A stretch of DNA of 64,000 nucleotides from Paenibacillus lautus NBRC 15380 (lineage in GTDB: Bacteria; Bacillota; Bacilli; Paenibacillales; Paenibacillaceae), in contig NZ_BIMF01000005.1 of assembly GCF_004000945.1 (NCBI RefSeq), forward strand, positions 124,001-188,000, given 5' to 3'. Position 1 is the first letter of the stretch. Every line of letters begins with the position of its first letter. The notes under the pieces are model-generated. The model searched no databases. It was given only the letters and a program-made list of their open reading frames with translations, and was not told the DNA's origin. This document shows, piece by piece, positions 8,074 through 17,166 of this stretch. Position numbers and translations under genes: made by a program.

Positions 8074-8753
8074 GGGCGAATCACCTCGTCTTTGGCAATC
8101 CTTCCGTCTTCAATCGAAATGACTCTGTCAGCTTGCAAAGCGATTCGTTCGTCATGCGTGATCACGATCAATGTCTGGTGATAGGTTTTATTCAACATTT
8201 GTAATAAGTCGATGATCTCGCTGCTATTCTTGCTGTCCAGATTCCCGGTCGGCTCGTCCGCCAGCATAATGGCAGGATTACTAATGAGCGCTCTGCCGAT
8301 CGACACCCTTTGCTGCTGTCCCCCTGATAATTGATTAGGCAGATGGTTTAAGCGATGTTGCAGATTCAAAGTCTTCACGAGACCGTCCAACTGCTTTTTG
8401 TCTACCTTTTGGTCATCAAGCAGGAGCGGCAGCGTAATATTCTCTTCCACTGTCAGGACGGGAATCAGATTAAAAAACTGGTAGATCAGGCCGATTTGTC
8501 TGCGCCTGAAGATGGCCAGCTGCGTTTCATCCAAGTTATACATGTCCGTATCCTCTACGAGGACTTTGCCGCTCGTCGGCCGATCCACACCGCCCAGCAT
8601 ATGCAGAAGTGTGGATTTCCCCGATCCGGACGGGCCGATGATCGCGACAAATTCACCTTTTCGGACCGAAAAGGATACATCGTCAAGCGCCTTTACCGCC
8701 GATTCGCCTTTACCGTATATTTTAGACAGATGATCTATCTTTAAAATTTCCAA
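8070..8753 (-). CDS. ABC transporter ATP-binding protein (MacB/LolD/BceA type)
   Basis: 227 aa, a single complete nucleotide-binding domain: Walker A GPSGSGKST (40-48), Q-loop near 91, signature LSGGQQQR (142-149), Walker B IMLADEPTGNLD (162-173) and switch histidine in THD (199-201). The EPTGNLD Walker B extension is typical of the LolD/MacB/BceA group that pairs with FtsX permeases, which agrees with the next gene. Start TTG at 8753 follows GGAGGG. It sits 94 bases downstream of the histidine kinase gene, in the order regulator-kinase-ATPase-permease known from peptide-antibiotic detoxification modules of Firmicutes. The substrate is not evident. Confidence 0.93.
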   Translation of the reverse strand: MEILKIDHLSKIYGKGESAVKALDDVSFSVRKGEFVAIIGPSGSGKSTLLHMLGGVDRPTSGKVLVEDTDMYNLDETQLAIFRRRQIGLIYQFFNLIPVLTVEENITLPLLLDDQKVDKKQLDGLVKTLNLQHRLNHLPNQLSGGQQQRVSIGRALISNPAIMLADEPTGNLDSKNSSEIIDLLQMLNKTYHQTLIVITHDERIALQADRVISIEDGRIAKDEVIRP

Positions 8754-8847
8754 TGTAAACCCTCCATCTCTTTGCTGATGGATATCATTTTACCTGTCCA
8801 AAATGACTTTCAAGTGACTGCGAAGATGACTATTTAGTCACATACGG

Positions 8848-9849
8848 TTAAATCACTTGTTTATAAAACTTCATTCGAAACTGTGTACCCTTGTCGCTGC
8901 TGCTTGTCACATCGATCACTCCGTTCTGACTCGCAATGATGCTGTAAGCCATCGCTAGTCCGATGCCGATGCTCCCCTCGCTCGCATTTTTCCCTTTATA
9001 AAAACGTTTAAATATATACGGTAAATCTTCTTTTGGAATTCCTTTTCCGTTATCAGCAATGATAATTTCCGTAAATAACGCATTTTCGGAAAAAGAAATG
9101 GCTATGAGTCCGCCTTCATGCGTGTGCTCGACGCCATTTTTCAAAATATTGATAATCGCTTCGGCCGTCCATTTGAAATCACCGACAAAAGAGACGCTGT
9201 CATCGCCCTTGATGGAAACCGCTTGGTCCTTGATTTCCATCGGAATCAACACCGGTTCTAATGCCTTTTGTATAAGCTCATTAACGAATACCTGATCTTT
9301 TTTGAACTGGATTGTCTTTTCTTCGATTTTCGATAGCTTTAATAAGGAAGAAACAAGCCAATCGATTCGTTCAAGCTGAATACCGATATTCCGTGTGAAC
9401 TTCGTTCTTTTCGCTGGAGGCAGGTCGGGTTTGCTTAACAAATCCGCCATCACCGTCATGGAGGTAAGCGGCGTTTTAAGCTGATGAGAGATATCGGAAA
9501 TGGCATCCGTTAGCCCCGTTTTGTCTCGCTGCAAAAGCGATCGCTGCTCTGATAGCATGAGCGTCACTTTATAAATATCATTCTTTAATATGCTAAGCTC
9601 GCCTTCTTGATTATCACGAGCGTCAAGCGAATAATTGCCGCTGCTAATTTCACGCAAATAGACGGACAGCTTTTCAAGTTCGCGGTATCTCCATCTCGTG
9701 AATAATAGACTGCTTCCCATAAGTAAAATAGACATGATGAAAACGAGCGCCGCAGCAGCAGACGAAATGAAAGCAGCGGCAACGCCCCCCGTTAAACTGA
9801 TTGAACCCATGATCAACAATAAAATTTGAATCTCTCGATTACGCAGCAT
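8848..9849 (-). CDS. Membrane sensor histidine kinase
   Basis: 333 aa. Two membrane helices (about 8-28 and 32-50) with almost no outside loop are followed by a HAMP-like linker, the H-box DISHQLKTPLTS (His122), N-box NILKNGVEH (234-242), DNGKGI (266-271) and GIGLAM (285-290). A kinase without a real sensory ectodomain (intramembrane-sensing style) next to an ABC exporter usually senses through that transporter; this is family knowledge, not shown here. It starts directly after the response regulator stop (TAG then ATG), so the two are translated from one message. The expected partner is the OmpR-type regulator at 9850-10560. Confidence 0.92.
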   Translation of the reverse strand: MLRNREIQILLLIMGSISLTGGVAAAFISSAAAALVFIMSILLMGSSLLFTRWRYRELEKLSVYLREISSGNYSLDARDNQEGELSILKNDIYKVTLMLSEQRSLLQRDKTGLTDAISDISHQLKTPLTSMTVMADLLSKPDLPPAKRTKFTRNIGIQLERIDWLVSSLLKLSKIEEKTIQFKKDQVFVNELIQKALEPVLIPMEIKDQAVSIKGDDSVSFVGDFKWTAEAIINILKNGVEHTHEGGLIAISFSENALFTEIIIADNGKGIPKEDLPYIFKRFYKGKNASEGSIGIGLAMAYSIIASQNGVIDVTSSSDKGTQFRMKFYKQVI

Positions 9850-10560
9850 CTAATCACCAACCTTATATCCTAAACCGCGTACCGTTTTGATCATCGTGGG
9901 ATGCTGCGGATCATCCTCCAGCTTTTCCCTTAGCCTTTTGATATATACCGTTAGCGTATTGTCGTTCACGAAGTCGCCTGCCACGTCCCAAATCTGCTCC
10001 AAAAGCTGATTTCTTGAGAGAACTTGTCCAATATGGTTGCCAAAGATCAACAATAAGCGATACTCCAAAGCGGTCAATGAAATTTCGGCGCCGTTTTTAT
10101 ATACTTTTCCTTCCAGCGTATTCATGCGAACATGATCAATGCTAATGATAGCTTGGGCCTGGGACGGCTTATGGTATCTCCGCAAGACGGACTTGATCCG
10201 CGAGAGAAGCTCGCGAATACGAAAAGGCTTTGTAATATAATCATCGGCTCCCATGTCAAGCCCCATCACGACATTGACCTCATCGTCGATCGCCGTTAAA
10301 AAGATGACCGGAATATCTTGTCGTTCTTTTACCATTTGGCACAATTCATAACCGCTTCCATCCGGTAGCGATAAATCAAATAAGCATAAAGCAAATTGAT
10401 CTATATCTTCAGTGAGCACTTTTTTTGCAGAAACGACATCATAGCAAAGAACGGTAGAAAAGCGATCTTGCTGCAGCGAATATTCCAGACCGGACGCGAT
10501 CGTTTTATCATCTTCCACTAATAATATTTTCATTTGCAGATCATCTTTATGAACGACCAT
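9850..10560 (-). CDS. OmpR/PhoB-family response regulator
   Basis: 236 aa. Receiver domain with acidic pocket VEDD (15-18), phospho-acceptor Asp62 (FDLSLPDG), T89 and K111, then a winged-helix DNA-binding domain (about 140-235; DNTLTVYIKRLREKLEDD and TVRGLGYKVG). Start ATG at 10560 is chosen because TAGGAGGC lies 11 bases upstream; an internal ATG at 10533 lacks a ribosome site. First gene of the regulator-kinase-ATPase-permease-VanZ unit. An inverted repeat (10590-10610) lies in its upstream region. Confidence 0.93.
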   Translation of the reverse strand: MVVHKDDLQMKILLVEDDKTIASGLEYSLQQDRFSTVLCYDVVSAKKVLTEDIDQFALCLFDLSLPDGSGYELCQMVKERQDIPVIFLTAIDDEVNVVMGLDMGADDYITKPFRIRELLSRIKSVLRRYHKPSQAQAIISIDHVRMNTLEGKVYKNGAEISLTALEYRLLLIFGNHIGQVLSRNQLLEQIWDVAGDFVNDNTLTVYIKRLREKLEDDPQHPTMIKTVRGLGYKVGD

Positions 10561-10589
10561 GGAAGAATAAGCCTCCTACATTCAAATGT

Positions 10590-10610
10590 CCGCTAGTTTA
10601 AGATTAGCGG
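10590..10610. promoter_or_regulatory. Inverted repeat upstream of the response regulator gene
   Basis: CCGCTA (10590-10595), 9 bases, TAGCGG (10605-10610), 30 bases upstream of the ATG at 10560. It could be an operator or part of a short leader hairpin. I found no convincing -35/-10 pair around it. Confidence 0.3.
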
Positions 10611-10775
10611 TCGTCAGGTATTTTCAAAGCACACTCTTGATCTTTATCCGATAAAAGATGTGGCTCACCCAACATTAACACGTTAGCAGGAATCCATGCA
10701 AAAAGCGATGGAACTGAAACCAGTCATATTATTAACCGACCTCCATAGTTTACTGGCCAGGAAAAAATTAGCGTA

Positions 10776-10816
10776 TAAAAAAACGCTAAGCCTGTCAAGA
10801 TTGAAGGCTTAGCGTT
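10776..10816 (-). terminator. Terminator of the COG2984-type ABC importer operon
   Basis: Perfect 12-bp stem AACGCTAAGCCT (10782-10793) with AGGCTTAGCGTT (10805-10816), followed on the minus strand by TTTTTTT. The rest of the 294-base gap between the importer operon and the response regulator holds no gene that I can support. Confidence 0.88.
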
Positions 10817-10854
10817 ATATTCATTAAAATGTTTCCCGTCTCAACGGAAGATCC

Positions 10855-11649
10855 TTACCCAAGAACCAGACGATCATCCGACAGCTTATGGCCGCTAATC
10901 TGCTCGAATTCCCCGAGCAGCTGCTCCACCGTCAGCGATTTCTTGCGCTCTTCGTCCACATCCAGAATGATGCGCCCCTTATCCATCATAATGAGGCGAT
11001 TGCCAAGACGGATGGCTTGCTCCATATTATGCGTGACCATGAGCGTGGTCAGCTTCATGTCGCGTACGATGTCATCGGTAATCCGGGTGATCAGCTCCGC
11101 ACGCGCCGGATCAAGCGCTGCCGTATGTTCATCCAGCAGCAGGATTTGCGGCTGCGTGAAGGTCGCCATCAGCAAACTAAGTGCTTGACGCTCCCCTCCG
11201 GATAGCATCCCCACTTTGGCCCGGAGCCGATCCTCAAGTCCAATGCCGAGACGCGCTAAATGCTTGCGGAAGCCCGCCCGCTTGGAGGCTGTAACGCCAA
11301 TGCTGAGCCCACGGGACTGACCGCGACGATGAGCCATCGCGAGATTCTCTTCAATGGTCATATGCGGCGCAGTGCCCGCCATCGGATCCTGAAATACCCG
11401 GCCAATCCAGCGGCTGCGACGGAATTCCGGCAGATGGCCGATCGAAGTGCCGTCAATGCGCACTTCGCCTGCATCCGGCTTCATTACCCCGGAAATAATA
11501 TTCATCAGCGTGGATTTACCTGCGCCATTACTTCCGATAACCGTTACGAAATCCCCCGGCTTCAAGTGAAGATTAACATCCATCAAAGCGATCTTCTCAT
11601 CCACCGTTCCCGGATTAAACAGCTTGGACACACGGTTCATTTCCAGCAT
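10855..11649 (-). CDS. ABC importer ATP-binding protein (COG1101 type, TrpZ-like)
   Basis: 264 aa from ATG at 11649, which follows AAAGGAGGTG and overlaps the permease stop (TGATG); a longer reading frame to 11811 only runs through the permease gene. Walker A GSNGAGKST (39-47), signature LSGGERQ (149-155), Walker B ILLLDEHTAALD (169-180) and His197. The DEHTAALD Walker B is typical of the ATPases that accompany COG2984 binding proteins and COG4120 permeases. In streptococci such a system (TrpXYZ) imports tryptophan, but paralogues have other or unknown substrates, and no T-box is visible upstream of this operon. Confidence 0.9.
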   Translation of the reverse strand: MLEMNRVSKLFNPGTVDEKIALMDVNLHLKPGDFVTVIGSNGAGKSTLMNIISGVMKPDAGEVRIDGTSIGHLPEFRRSRWIGRVFQDPMAGTAPHMTIEENLAMAHRRGQSRGLSIGVTASKRAGFRKHLARLGIGLEDRLRAKVGMLSGGERQALSLLMATFTQPQILLLDEHTAALDPARAELITRITDDIVRDMKLTTLMVTHNMEQAIRLGNRLIMMDKGRIILDVDEERKKSLTVEQLLGEFEQISGHKLSDDRLVLG

Positions 11650-12569
11650 CAGAGCGCACCTCCTTTGGTCTTCCCTTGCGTAGCCAACAATTCGGTTGAG
11701 CGCCTCCGTGCCTGTGAACGCTGTTTCATCGCCCGGTTGATGGTCGGAACCACTAGGGCAATAATGACGATGATCGCGGTGATCAATTTCAAATCCGAAG
11801 CTTCCAGCCATGGAATCTCATACGCAGCGGCAACGACAATCCGATAAATAATCGAACCGCTGACCACAGCCAGCGTCGTCCGGAATACCGAACCGGTCCC
11901 AAGCACGGCTTCGCCAATAATTACGGATGCTAAACCGATAACAATCATCCCGATACCGGAGCTAATGTCGGCAAAACTGGATTGCTGGGCGACAACTGCG
12001 CCAGATAAGGCCACCAGGCCGTTTGAAATGCTGAGCCCCAGAATGGTTGTGGTGTCCGTATTCGCACCAAAGCTGCGGATCATCCGCTTGTTATCCCCTG
12101 TCGCACGCAGCGCAAGACCAAGATCCGTGCGGAAGAATGCATCCAGCAGCAGCTTCCCGATGATCACAATCACCAACATAATATAGATCGGATCAATGGA
12201 TCCAAAGATATTCGCTTCCTGGCTCAACGAAATATTTGGCTTACCCATAATCCTCATATTGATCGAATACAGGGCAATCATCATAATAATGCCTGACAGC
12301 AAACCGTTGATCTTGCCCTTGGTATGCAGCAGGCCTGTGCAAATCCCCGCTAACATGCCTCCGGCAAATGCTGCCAACGTAGCAAGCCATGGATTCACAC
12401 CGTTGGTAATCAGAATCGCTGCAATCGCTGCGCCTGTCGTAAAACTTCCATCCACTGTTAAATCCGGAAAATCCAAAATTCGGAACGTAATATATACGCC
12501 GAGTGCCATCAGCGCATACAGCAGCCCCAATTCAATCGGGCCATCCAGCCTCATCACGAAATCCAGCAT
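11649..12569 (-). CDS. ABC importer permease (COG4120 type, TrpY-like)
   Basis: 306 aa with about eight to nine membrane helices, related to LivH/RbsC-type permeases (GLLYALMALGVYITFRILDFPDLTVDGS, split motif; later GLALRATGDNKRMIRSFGAN, the loop contacting the ATPase). ATG at 12569 follows AAGGAGG. It lies 61 bases downstream of the binding-protein gene and overlaps the ATPase start by one base, so the three genes form one operon. Confidence 0.9.
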   Translation of the reverse strand: MLDFVMRLDGPIELGLLYALMALGVYITFRILDFPDLTVDGSFTTGAAIAAILITNGVNPWLATLAAFAGGMLAGICTGLLHTKGKINGLLSGIIMMIALYSINMRIMGKPNISLSQEANIFGSIDPIYIMLVIVIIGKLLLDAFFRTDLGLALRATGDNKRMIRSFGANTDTTTILGLSISNGLVALSGAVVAQQSSFADISSGIGMIVIGLASVIIGEAVLGTGSVFRTTLAVVSGSIIYRIVVAAAYEIPWLEASDLKLITAIIVIIALVVPTINRAMKQRSQARRRSTELLATQGKTKGGAL

Positions 12570-12630
12570 GTCATTGACCTCCTTAAGGATTAAGAAGTAA
12601 GGCGCGGGCTGTTATCTCCGCGCCTTACAG

Positions 12631-13671
12631 TTACTCGATGATGTTGTTGTCCGGGTCTTTGACTTCCTGTTTCATGGCGTCGGTCACTTCAATACCATAG
12701 TCAGCCGCAACCTTCGTGTTCAAGATCAGATCCAGCTTATCCGGCTTCGTCACTTCCATGTCCGCCGGATTTTTGCCGTTTTTCAGGATCTCTACCGCCA
12801 TCTGTCCAACCTGATATCCGTGGTCGTAGTACTTAAATCCGACGGTTGCAAAAGCCCCCTTCTCCACCGTATCGCGGTCGCTGGAGAAGAACGGAATTTT
12901 ATTCTTTTGTGCCGTCTGGATAATCGCGTCAACGCCGCTGACCACGACATTATCCAACGTGATATAGTAAGCATCTACCTTACCGACTAACGACTCCGCG
13001 GCCTGTTTCACTTCCGATGTGTTTGTGACAGCTGCCTTAACCAGCTCGATGCCATGCTCGGCAAGCGCCTCTTCAGCCGTCTTTGCCATAACCACTGCAT
13101 TGGCTTCCCCTTCATTAATGACTAGGCCAATCTTCTTCACGTCCGGGAAGTTGGTACTGATGAAATCCATCAGCTGTTTAGCTGCCTCCGGATTCGTATC
13201 CGATGCCCCGGTGACGTTGCCACCCGGCTTCTGCAAGTCGCTCACAAGCTTCGCGTCAATCGGATCCGTCACCGCTGCGAACAATACCGGCCTTTCCTTC
13301 ACGTTCTCAGCCACCGCCTGCGCGGACGGGGTTGCGATTGCGACCACCAGATCCGACTTCGTATCCTTCAGCTTCTGGCCGATCGACAAGTTGTTCGCTG
13401 GATCGCCTTGGGCATTGTTGTAATCGATTTTCAGCGTATTGTCTTCCTCGGAAATTCCGGCTTCCTTTAAAGCCGCCAGAATGCCTTCCCGCGTTGCATC
13501 CAAGGATGGATGCTCTACGATCTGCGAAATAGCGATGCTATAGGATTTCTTCTCCGCTTCTCCGCCGCTTCCCGTTTGAGTCGTACCGCCGCCTTCCGGC
13601 TTGTCCCCGCATCCTACCGCTGTAACCAGCAGTGCGGAGAGTGTAAATGATAACCACATTTTTCTCTTCAT
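12631..13671 (-). CDS. ABC importer substrate-binding lipoprotein (COG2984 type, TrpX-like)
   Basis: 346 aa from ATG at 13671, chosen for the GAGGGG ribosome site 7 bases upstream; 11 extra in-frame codons to 13704 have none. The signal peptide ends in a lipobox (TAVGC, Cys21), so it is anchored outside on the membrane. The body has the two-lobed periplasmic-binding fold of the ABC_sub_bind family (ISQIVEHPSLDATREGI, then GKNPADMEV near the end). Ligand is unknown: tryptophan or another small molecule by analogy with TrpX. First gene of the importer operon. Confidence 0.9.
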   Translation of the reverse strand: MKRKMWLSFTLSALLVTAVGCGDKPEGGGTTQTGSGGEAEKKSYSIAISQIVEHPSLDATREGILAALKEAGISEEDNTLKIDYNNAQGDPANNLSIGQKLKDTKSDLVVAIATPSAQAVAENVKERPVLFAAVTDPIDAKLVSDLQKPGGNVTGASDTNPEAAKQLMDFISTNFPDVKKIGLVINEGEANAVVMAKTAEEALAEHGIELVKAAVTNTSEVKQAAESLVGKVDAYYITLDNVVVSGVDAIIQTAQKNKIPFFSSDRDTVEKGAFATVGFKYYDHGYQVGQMAVEILKNGKNPADMEVTKPDKLDLILNTKVAADYGIEVTDAMKQEVKDPDNNIIE

Positions 13672-13868
13672 TATGAATCCCCTCTCTTTAATTAACCGCT
13701 TCAATAATTTTCTACATAAAGCGACAACGCTTCCCCGCTTTCATAGACGAAAGCATTAAAGTCAAAAAATAAGTCGTTCCTATTGAACAACGGTCTATTA
13801 TGAACATTTTATATGTACCCAATTGTTTTCGTCAATCAAGATTTTATAAAGCATGTAATGGTTTACAT

Positions 13869-13906
13869 AAAGAACATCCCCGGACGTTACACGCTTCCGG
13901 GGATGT
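13869..13906 (-). terminator. Terminator after the SGNH hydrolase gene
   Basis: Perfect 10-bp stem ACATCCCCGG (13874-13883) with CCGGGGATGT (13897-13906); a weak T-rich tail TTCTTTATG follows on the minus strand. It separates this gene from the importer operon downstream. Confidence 0.65.
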
Positions 13907-13952
13907 CAGCTAAACGAAATATGATTTATATAGTAGAAAAAATCCGGAGCGT

Positions 13953-14591
13953 CTACAAAATGGACCGGCCCTGCATCGTCGCTAGCCACGCTTCTGCCAT
14001 GAGCGCATGACCTGCCGGGGAAGGATGAACTCCGTCAGATGCCCAATAACTCATCTCGATCTTGGAGCTGGCTGCAGCAAAAATGCCGTCGAGCGGAACG
14101 TACAACGTCTCAAATTCTCGCGATAATTCGCGAACGGCCTGAATTTTGGGATCCAGATCCTCCCGCCATTCCTTCTTCGCTTCCGTAACAGGCAGCAAGA
14201 ACGGCTCCATGAGAATAAAATTCGCGCCGGTTAACTCGCGGGTTTGGATAAGCAGCTCACGATACCCTTCATAGTAGGCTTCCACGGACGTTGCTTCACC
14301 ACGGTTATACTTCCTGCCGGTCTCATTAATACCGACAAGAATGGATACCCATGTCGGATCCAGGTCAATGCAATCTTCCTCCCAGCGCCCCCGCAGATCG
14401 ACAACCCGGTTACCGCTGATTCCGCGGTTTACAAAACGCAGCCTTTTCAAAGGCAGCTCCATACCAAGCCGGGCAGCAGCCATCAGCGCATATCCATGCC
14501 CCAAACTGTCCGACTCCTCGTAATTTCGCCCGCAATCGGTAATACTGTCGCCTTGAAACAATACGAGTGCATTTTGCTCGATATGTACCAT
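13953..14591 (-). CDS. SGNH/GDSL-family hydrolase (esterase/lipase, TesA-like)
   Basis: 212 aa from ATG at 14591; TTGGAGG lies 9 bases upstream. The four SGNH blocks are visible: FQGDSITD (Ser16 nucleophile), GISGNRVVDL (Gly), GINETGRKYN (Asn) and DGVHPSPAGHALM (Asp and His near the C terminus). No signal peptide, so cytoplasmic. Such enzymes cleave acyl or acetyl esters of lipids or carbohydrates; the substrate is not evident. Single gene between the importer operon and divergent trhO. Confidence 0.88.
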   Translation of the reverse strand: MVHIEQNALVLFQGDSITDCGRNYEESDSLGHGYALMAAARLGMELPLKRLRFVNRGISGNRVVDLRGRWEEDCIDLDPTWVSILVGINETGRKYNRGEATSVEAYYEGYRELLIQTRELTGANFILMEPFLLPVTEAKKEWREDLDPKIQAVRELSREFETLYVPLDGIFAAASSKIEMSYWASDGVHPSPAGHALMAEAWLATMQGRSIL

Positions 14592-14713
14592 GCTGTTCAA
14601 CGCCTCCAATAATTGAAAGTGTTCTCAAGCTCACCCCTTCATCATAACCGCTTTCCTGCAATCGTGAAACCCCTTAAATTCACATATCATGGCAAACTTT
14701 CTATACATTTAAG

Positions 14714-14742
14714 TTGACTATGTGGAGTGAATTCACTACAAT
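14714..14742 (+). promoter_or_regulatory. SigA promoter of trhO
   Basis: TTGACT (14714-14719), 17 bases, TACAAT (14737-14742), about 50 bases before the trhO start. Confidence 0.7.
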
Positions 14743-14792
14743 TCTATAGGTACACGTATGGCTGAATATATAAAAGAACAGGTGATTAAATC

Positions 14793-15698
14793 ATGTCAGA
14801 GCAACAGAACTATCAGATCCTTCTCTATTATAAATTTGTTCAAATCCCGGACCCTGAAGCGTTTAAAGACGAGCATCTGCAATACTGCAAAGATCTTGGA
14901 CTCAAAGGACGTATCCTGGTTGCCTCCGAAGGCATCAATGGTACGGTATCCGGTACGATTAAACAGACTGAGCAATATATGCAGGATATGCACGCCAACC
15001 CGCTATTTGCGGACATGGTGTTTAAGATTGACCCTTCCGAAGGGCATGCATTCAAGAAGATGTTTGTCCGTCACCGCGAAGAACTCGTTACCTTCCGGGT
15101 GGAGGATGAGCTCGACCCTAACGAGATCAGCGGAACCCGTTTGTCGCCTCAAGAATTCTATGAATACTTGCAGCGTGATGATGTGATCGTCATCGACGGA
15201 CGGAATGACTACGAATACGATATCGGCCACTTCCGCAATGCGATACGTCCAGCGGTTCAATCCTTCCGAGAGTTTCCGGAGTGGATTCGCGAGAACCTGA
15301 GCGAGCACAAGGATAAAACCATCCTGACTTACTGCACAGGGGGCATTCGCTGCGAGAAGCTGACCGGCTTCATGCTGAAGGAAGGCTTCAAAGACGTTGC
15401 CCAGCTTGAGGGCGGCATTGTCACCTACGGTAAAGACCCTGAAGTACAAGGCCGTCTGTTCGACGGGAAATGTTATGTATTTGATGAGCGTATTGCCGTA
15501 CCGATCAATCAAACGGACGAAGATATCATCGTTGGTAAATGCCACCATTGTGGGAAGCCGGAAGACCGGTATATCAACTGCGATAATGACGCTTGCCACC
15601 TGCAGCATGTATGCTGCGAAGAGTGTGAGGAGCTTCATCATGGCTGCTGCTCTGCGGAGTGTGAAGAGATTGTTGCTGCAAGCCACAATGCTTCCTGA
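14793..15698 (+). CDS. trhO: tRNA uridine(34) hydroxylase, rhodanese-like
   Basis: 301 aa. TrhO (YceA in E. coli, YbfQ in B. subtilis) makes 5-hydroxyuridine at tRNA wobble position 34, the first step of cmo5U/mo5U formation. Order seen: N-terminal acylphosphatase-like ferredoxin fold (1-100; [14 protein letters not shown]), rhodanese domain (about 125-220) with active-site loop [10 protein letters not shown] (Cys181), and a Cys-rich tail ([11 protein letters not shown], then CDNDAC, CCEECEE, CCSAEC; about 250-290) probably binding metal. Length and order match the family. AGGTGATT precedes the ATG. Confidence 0.96.
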   Translation: MSEQQNYQILLYYKFVQIPDPEAFKDEHLQYCKDLGLKGRILVASEGINGTVSGTIKQTEQYMQDMHANPLFADMVFKIDPSEGHAFKKMFVRHREELVTFRVEDELDPNEISGTRLSPQEFYEYLQRDDVIVIDGRNDYEYDIGHFRNAIRPAVQSFREFPEWIRENLSEHKDKTILTYCTGGIRCEKLTGFMLKEGFKDVAQLEGGIVTYGKDPEVQGRLFDGKCYVFDERIAVPINQTDEDIIVGKCHHCGKPEDRYINCDNDACHLQHVCCEECEELHHGCCSAECEEIVAASHNAS

Positions 15699-15731
15699 GC
15701 GAAACCCAGCCATAAATAGTTAAACCAAACG

Positions 15732-15769
15732 AAAGGGCAAGGTGCGATTCACTCGCACCTTGCCCTTTT
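15732..15769. terminator. Bidirectional terminator between trhO and the YuzB-like gene
   Basis: Perfect 16-bp stem AAAGGGCAAGGTGCGA (15732-15747) with its complement (15753-15768) around a 5-base loop; the stem ends are A/T-rich on both sides, and the flanking genes converge. Confidence 0.85.
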
Positions 15770-15799
15770 ACTATACGATCTCGTCTGCATTCAGACGTA

Positions 15800-16048
15800 T
15801 TAAATATCATGGAAAACAGCCAATTCAGCTTCGATAGCAGCTTTGATCTTCTCGACGCATTCTTCCGTCGTTGCCGCGAATACACGTTTACCATTCACCA
15901 ATGCATATGGCCGCAGCTTGCACAGACCGCAAAGATTCATGCAATCCGCCCGCAGGACAGCGATTTCGGGATACAATTCCTCAAGATGCTCAAGCTCCAA
16001 AGCACTCATCAAGTTGCTGTCGCATATTTCCACAACGACAATCCCCAT
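15800..16048 (-). CDS. YuzB-like protein, DUF1450
   Basis: 82 aa from ATG at 16048; in-frame starts at 16054, 16060 and GTG 16066 are also possible because the upstream GGTGATGAAG can serve more than one. The pattern VVVEICDSNL, then CMNLCGLCKLRPYALVNGKRVFA, is that of the YuzB/DUF1450 family, small cytoplasmic proteins with conserved cysteines and a thioredoxin-like or ferredoxin-like look. Function is unknown. Single gene, convergent with trhO. Confidence 0.85.
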   Translation of the reverse strand: MGIVVVEICDSNLMSALELEHLEELYPEIAVLRADCMNLCGLCKLRPYALVNGKRVFAATTEECVEKIKAAIEAELAVFHDI

Positions 16049-16139
16049 CCCCATCTTCATCACCACTATTCAATTTGACAATACGTTCATTCATTATGAG
16101 GAAAACGCCTGGTTTTGTCAAATCGGTCTTTGTTGAAGG

Positions 16140-16931
16140 TTAATGAATGAGGGATTCCGCTCCGTCGATATAAATTTCAGTGCCGGTAATATGGGAAGCA
16201 TCATCCGATGCAAGAAATGCTACAAGCTGGGCAACCTGTGATGGCTGTCCCGGCCCGTCCGCCAACGGCTGGTCACCTTCCGGATATTCAATCGGGATCG
16301 TCACCTCGTCGAGCTCTGGCTTCTCGATGGTGCTCTCATCAATGTTGGTTGAAATCGCGCCGGGACAAATGGCATTTACCCGAATTTTATAACGTGCGAG
16401 CTCCAGAGCCGCCATCTTCATGAAAGCAACCTGTCCGGCCTTCGTGGTGCTGTATGCGGAGAAACCAAAGCCGGTAAACACCCGGTTACCGTTGATGGAG
16501 CTGGTAATGATGATGCTGCCTCCATGCTCCTTCAAATAGGGAATGGCGTATTTTACCGTGGCAAACGTTCCTCTTAGATTGGTATTGATCGTAGCATCCC
16601 ATTCATCAAGCTCCATGATCTCGATTGGAGCCTTGGTCCCATTGATGCCGGCGTTGGCAAACACGATATCCATCTTTCCCCACTTCTCGGCAGCTTGGCT
16701 GAAGCAATCCTTTAGCGATTCCGCCTTGGAAATATCACAGTTGCCGGTCAGCGCTTCGCCCCCGCCTTGTTCAATCGTTTGCTTAACCTTCTCTACGCGC
16801 TCACGATCAATATCGATCAACAGCAGTTTAGCTCCTTGCTCCGCCAAAAGAAGGGCTGCGGCCTGGCCGATTCCGGAACCAGCACCGGTTACGATGGCTA
16901 CTTTACCATCCAAACGTTGTTTTGTTGACAT
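16140..16931 (-). CDS. SDR-family NAD(P)-dependent oxidoreductase
   Basis: 263 aa from ATG at 16931, which has AGGAGG 8 bases upstream; the reading frame to 17138 overlaps a terminator and is not coding. Rossmann motif TGAGSGIG (about 14-21), NAG (about 93-95), catalytic Ser, and YSTTK (Tyr/Lys). It ends ITGTEIYIDGAESLIH. A close paralogue lies at 49286-50083 with the same PGAISTNID and EYPEG insert. Classical short-chain dehydrogenase; substrate unknown. Confidence 0.92.
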   Translation of the reverse strand: MSTKQRLDGKVAIVTGAGSGIGQAAALLLAEQGAKLLLIDIDRERVEKVKQTIEQGGGEALTGNCDISKAESLKDCFSQAAEKWGKMDIVFANAGINGTKAPIEIMELDEWDATINTNLRGTFATVKYAIPYLKEHGGSIIITSSINGNRVFTGFGFSAYSTTKAGQVAFMKMAALELARYKIRVNAICPGAISTNIDESTIEKPELDEVTIPIEYPEGDQPLADGPGQPSQVAQLVAFLASDDASHITGTEIYIDGAESLIH

Positions 16932-17067
16932 TGCCACAACCTCCTCGTTTAAGTTTTCCTGATTATAGATAACCCAACGAGTCCGTGTCTGAATCTTGGC
17001 TGCCTTGAGCTGCCTTTGATGCATGTACGTAATCAATCTTCTCTCTGCCCAAAAATGTCCAGTCCAT

Positions 17068-17130
17068 AAAAAGAAATCGTTCCCCGGCTTATCATGGTAA
17101 ACATACCAAGAGTCCGTGGGAACGATTTCT
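17068..17130 (-). terminator. Terminator after the lactonase gene
   Basis: 13-bp stem AGAAATCGTTCCC (17072-17084) with GGGAACGATTTCT (17118-17130), enclosing a second small hairpin (TGGTA/TACCA), followed by TTTTTA on the minus strand. Confidence 0.75.
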
Positions 17131-17166
17131 GAAATCATTCGCTTTCGATGACTAGCATTTCCAATC

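Noticed and set aside
11650..11811. N-terminal extension of the importer ATPase
   Set aside because: Runs through the permease gene out of frame; a perfect AAAGGAGGTG and ATG at 11649 give the true start.
13673..13815. T-box leader upstream of the TrpXYZ-like importer
   Set aside because: Searched for the conserved AGGGTGGNACCGCG block on the minus strand and saw none; tryptophan regulation by T-box is not supported.
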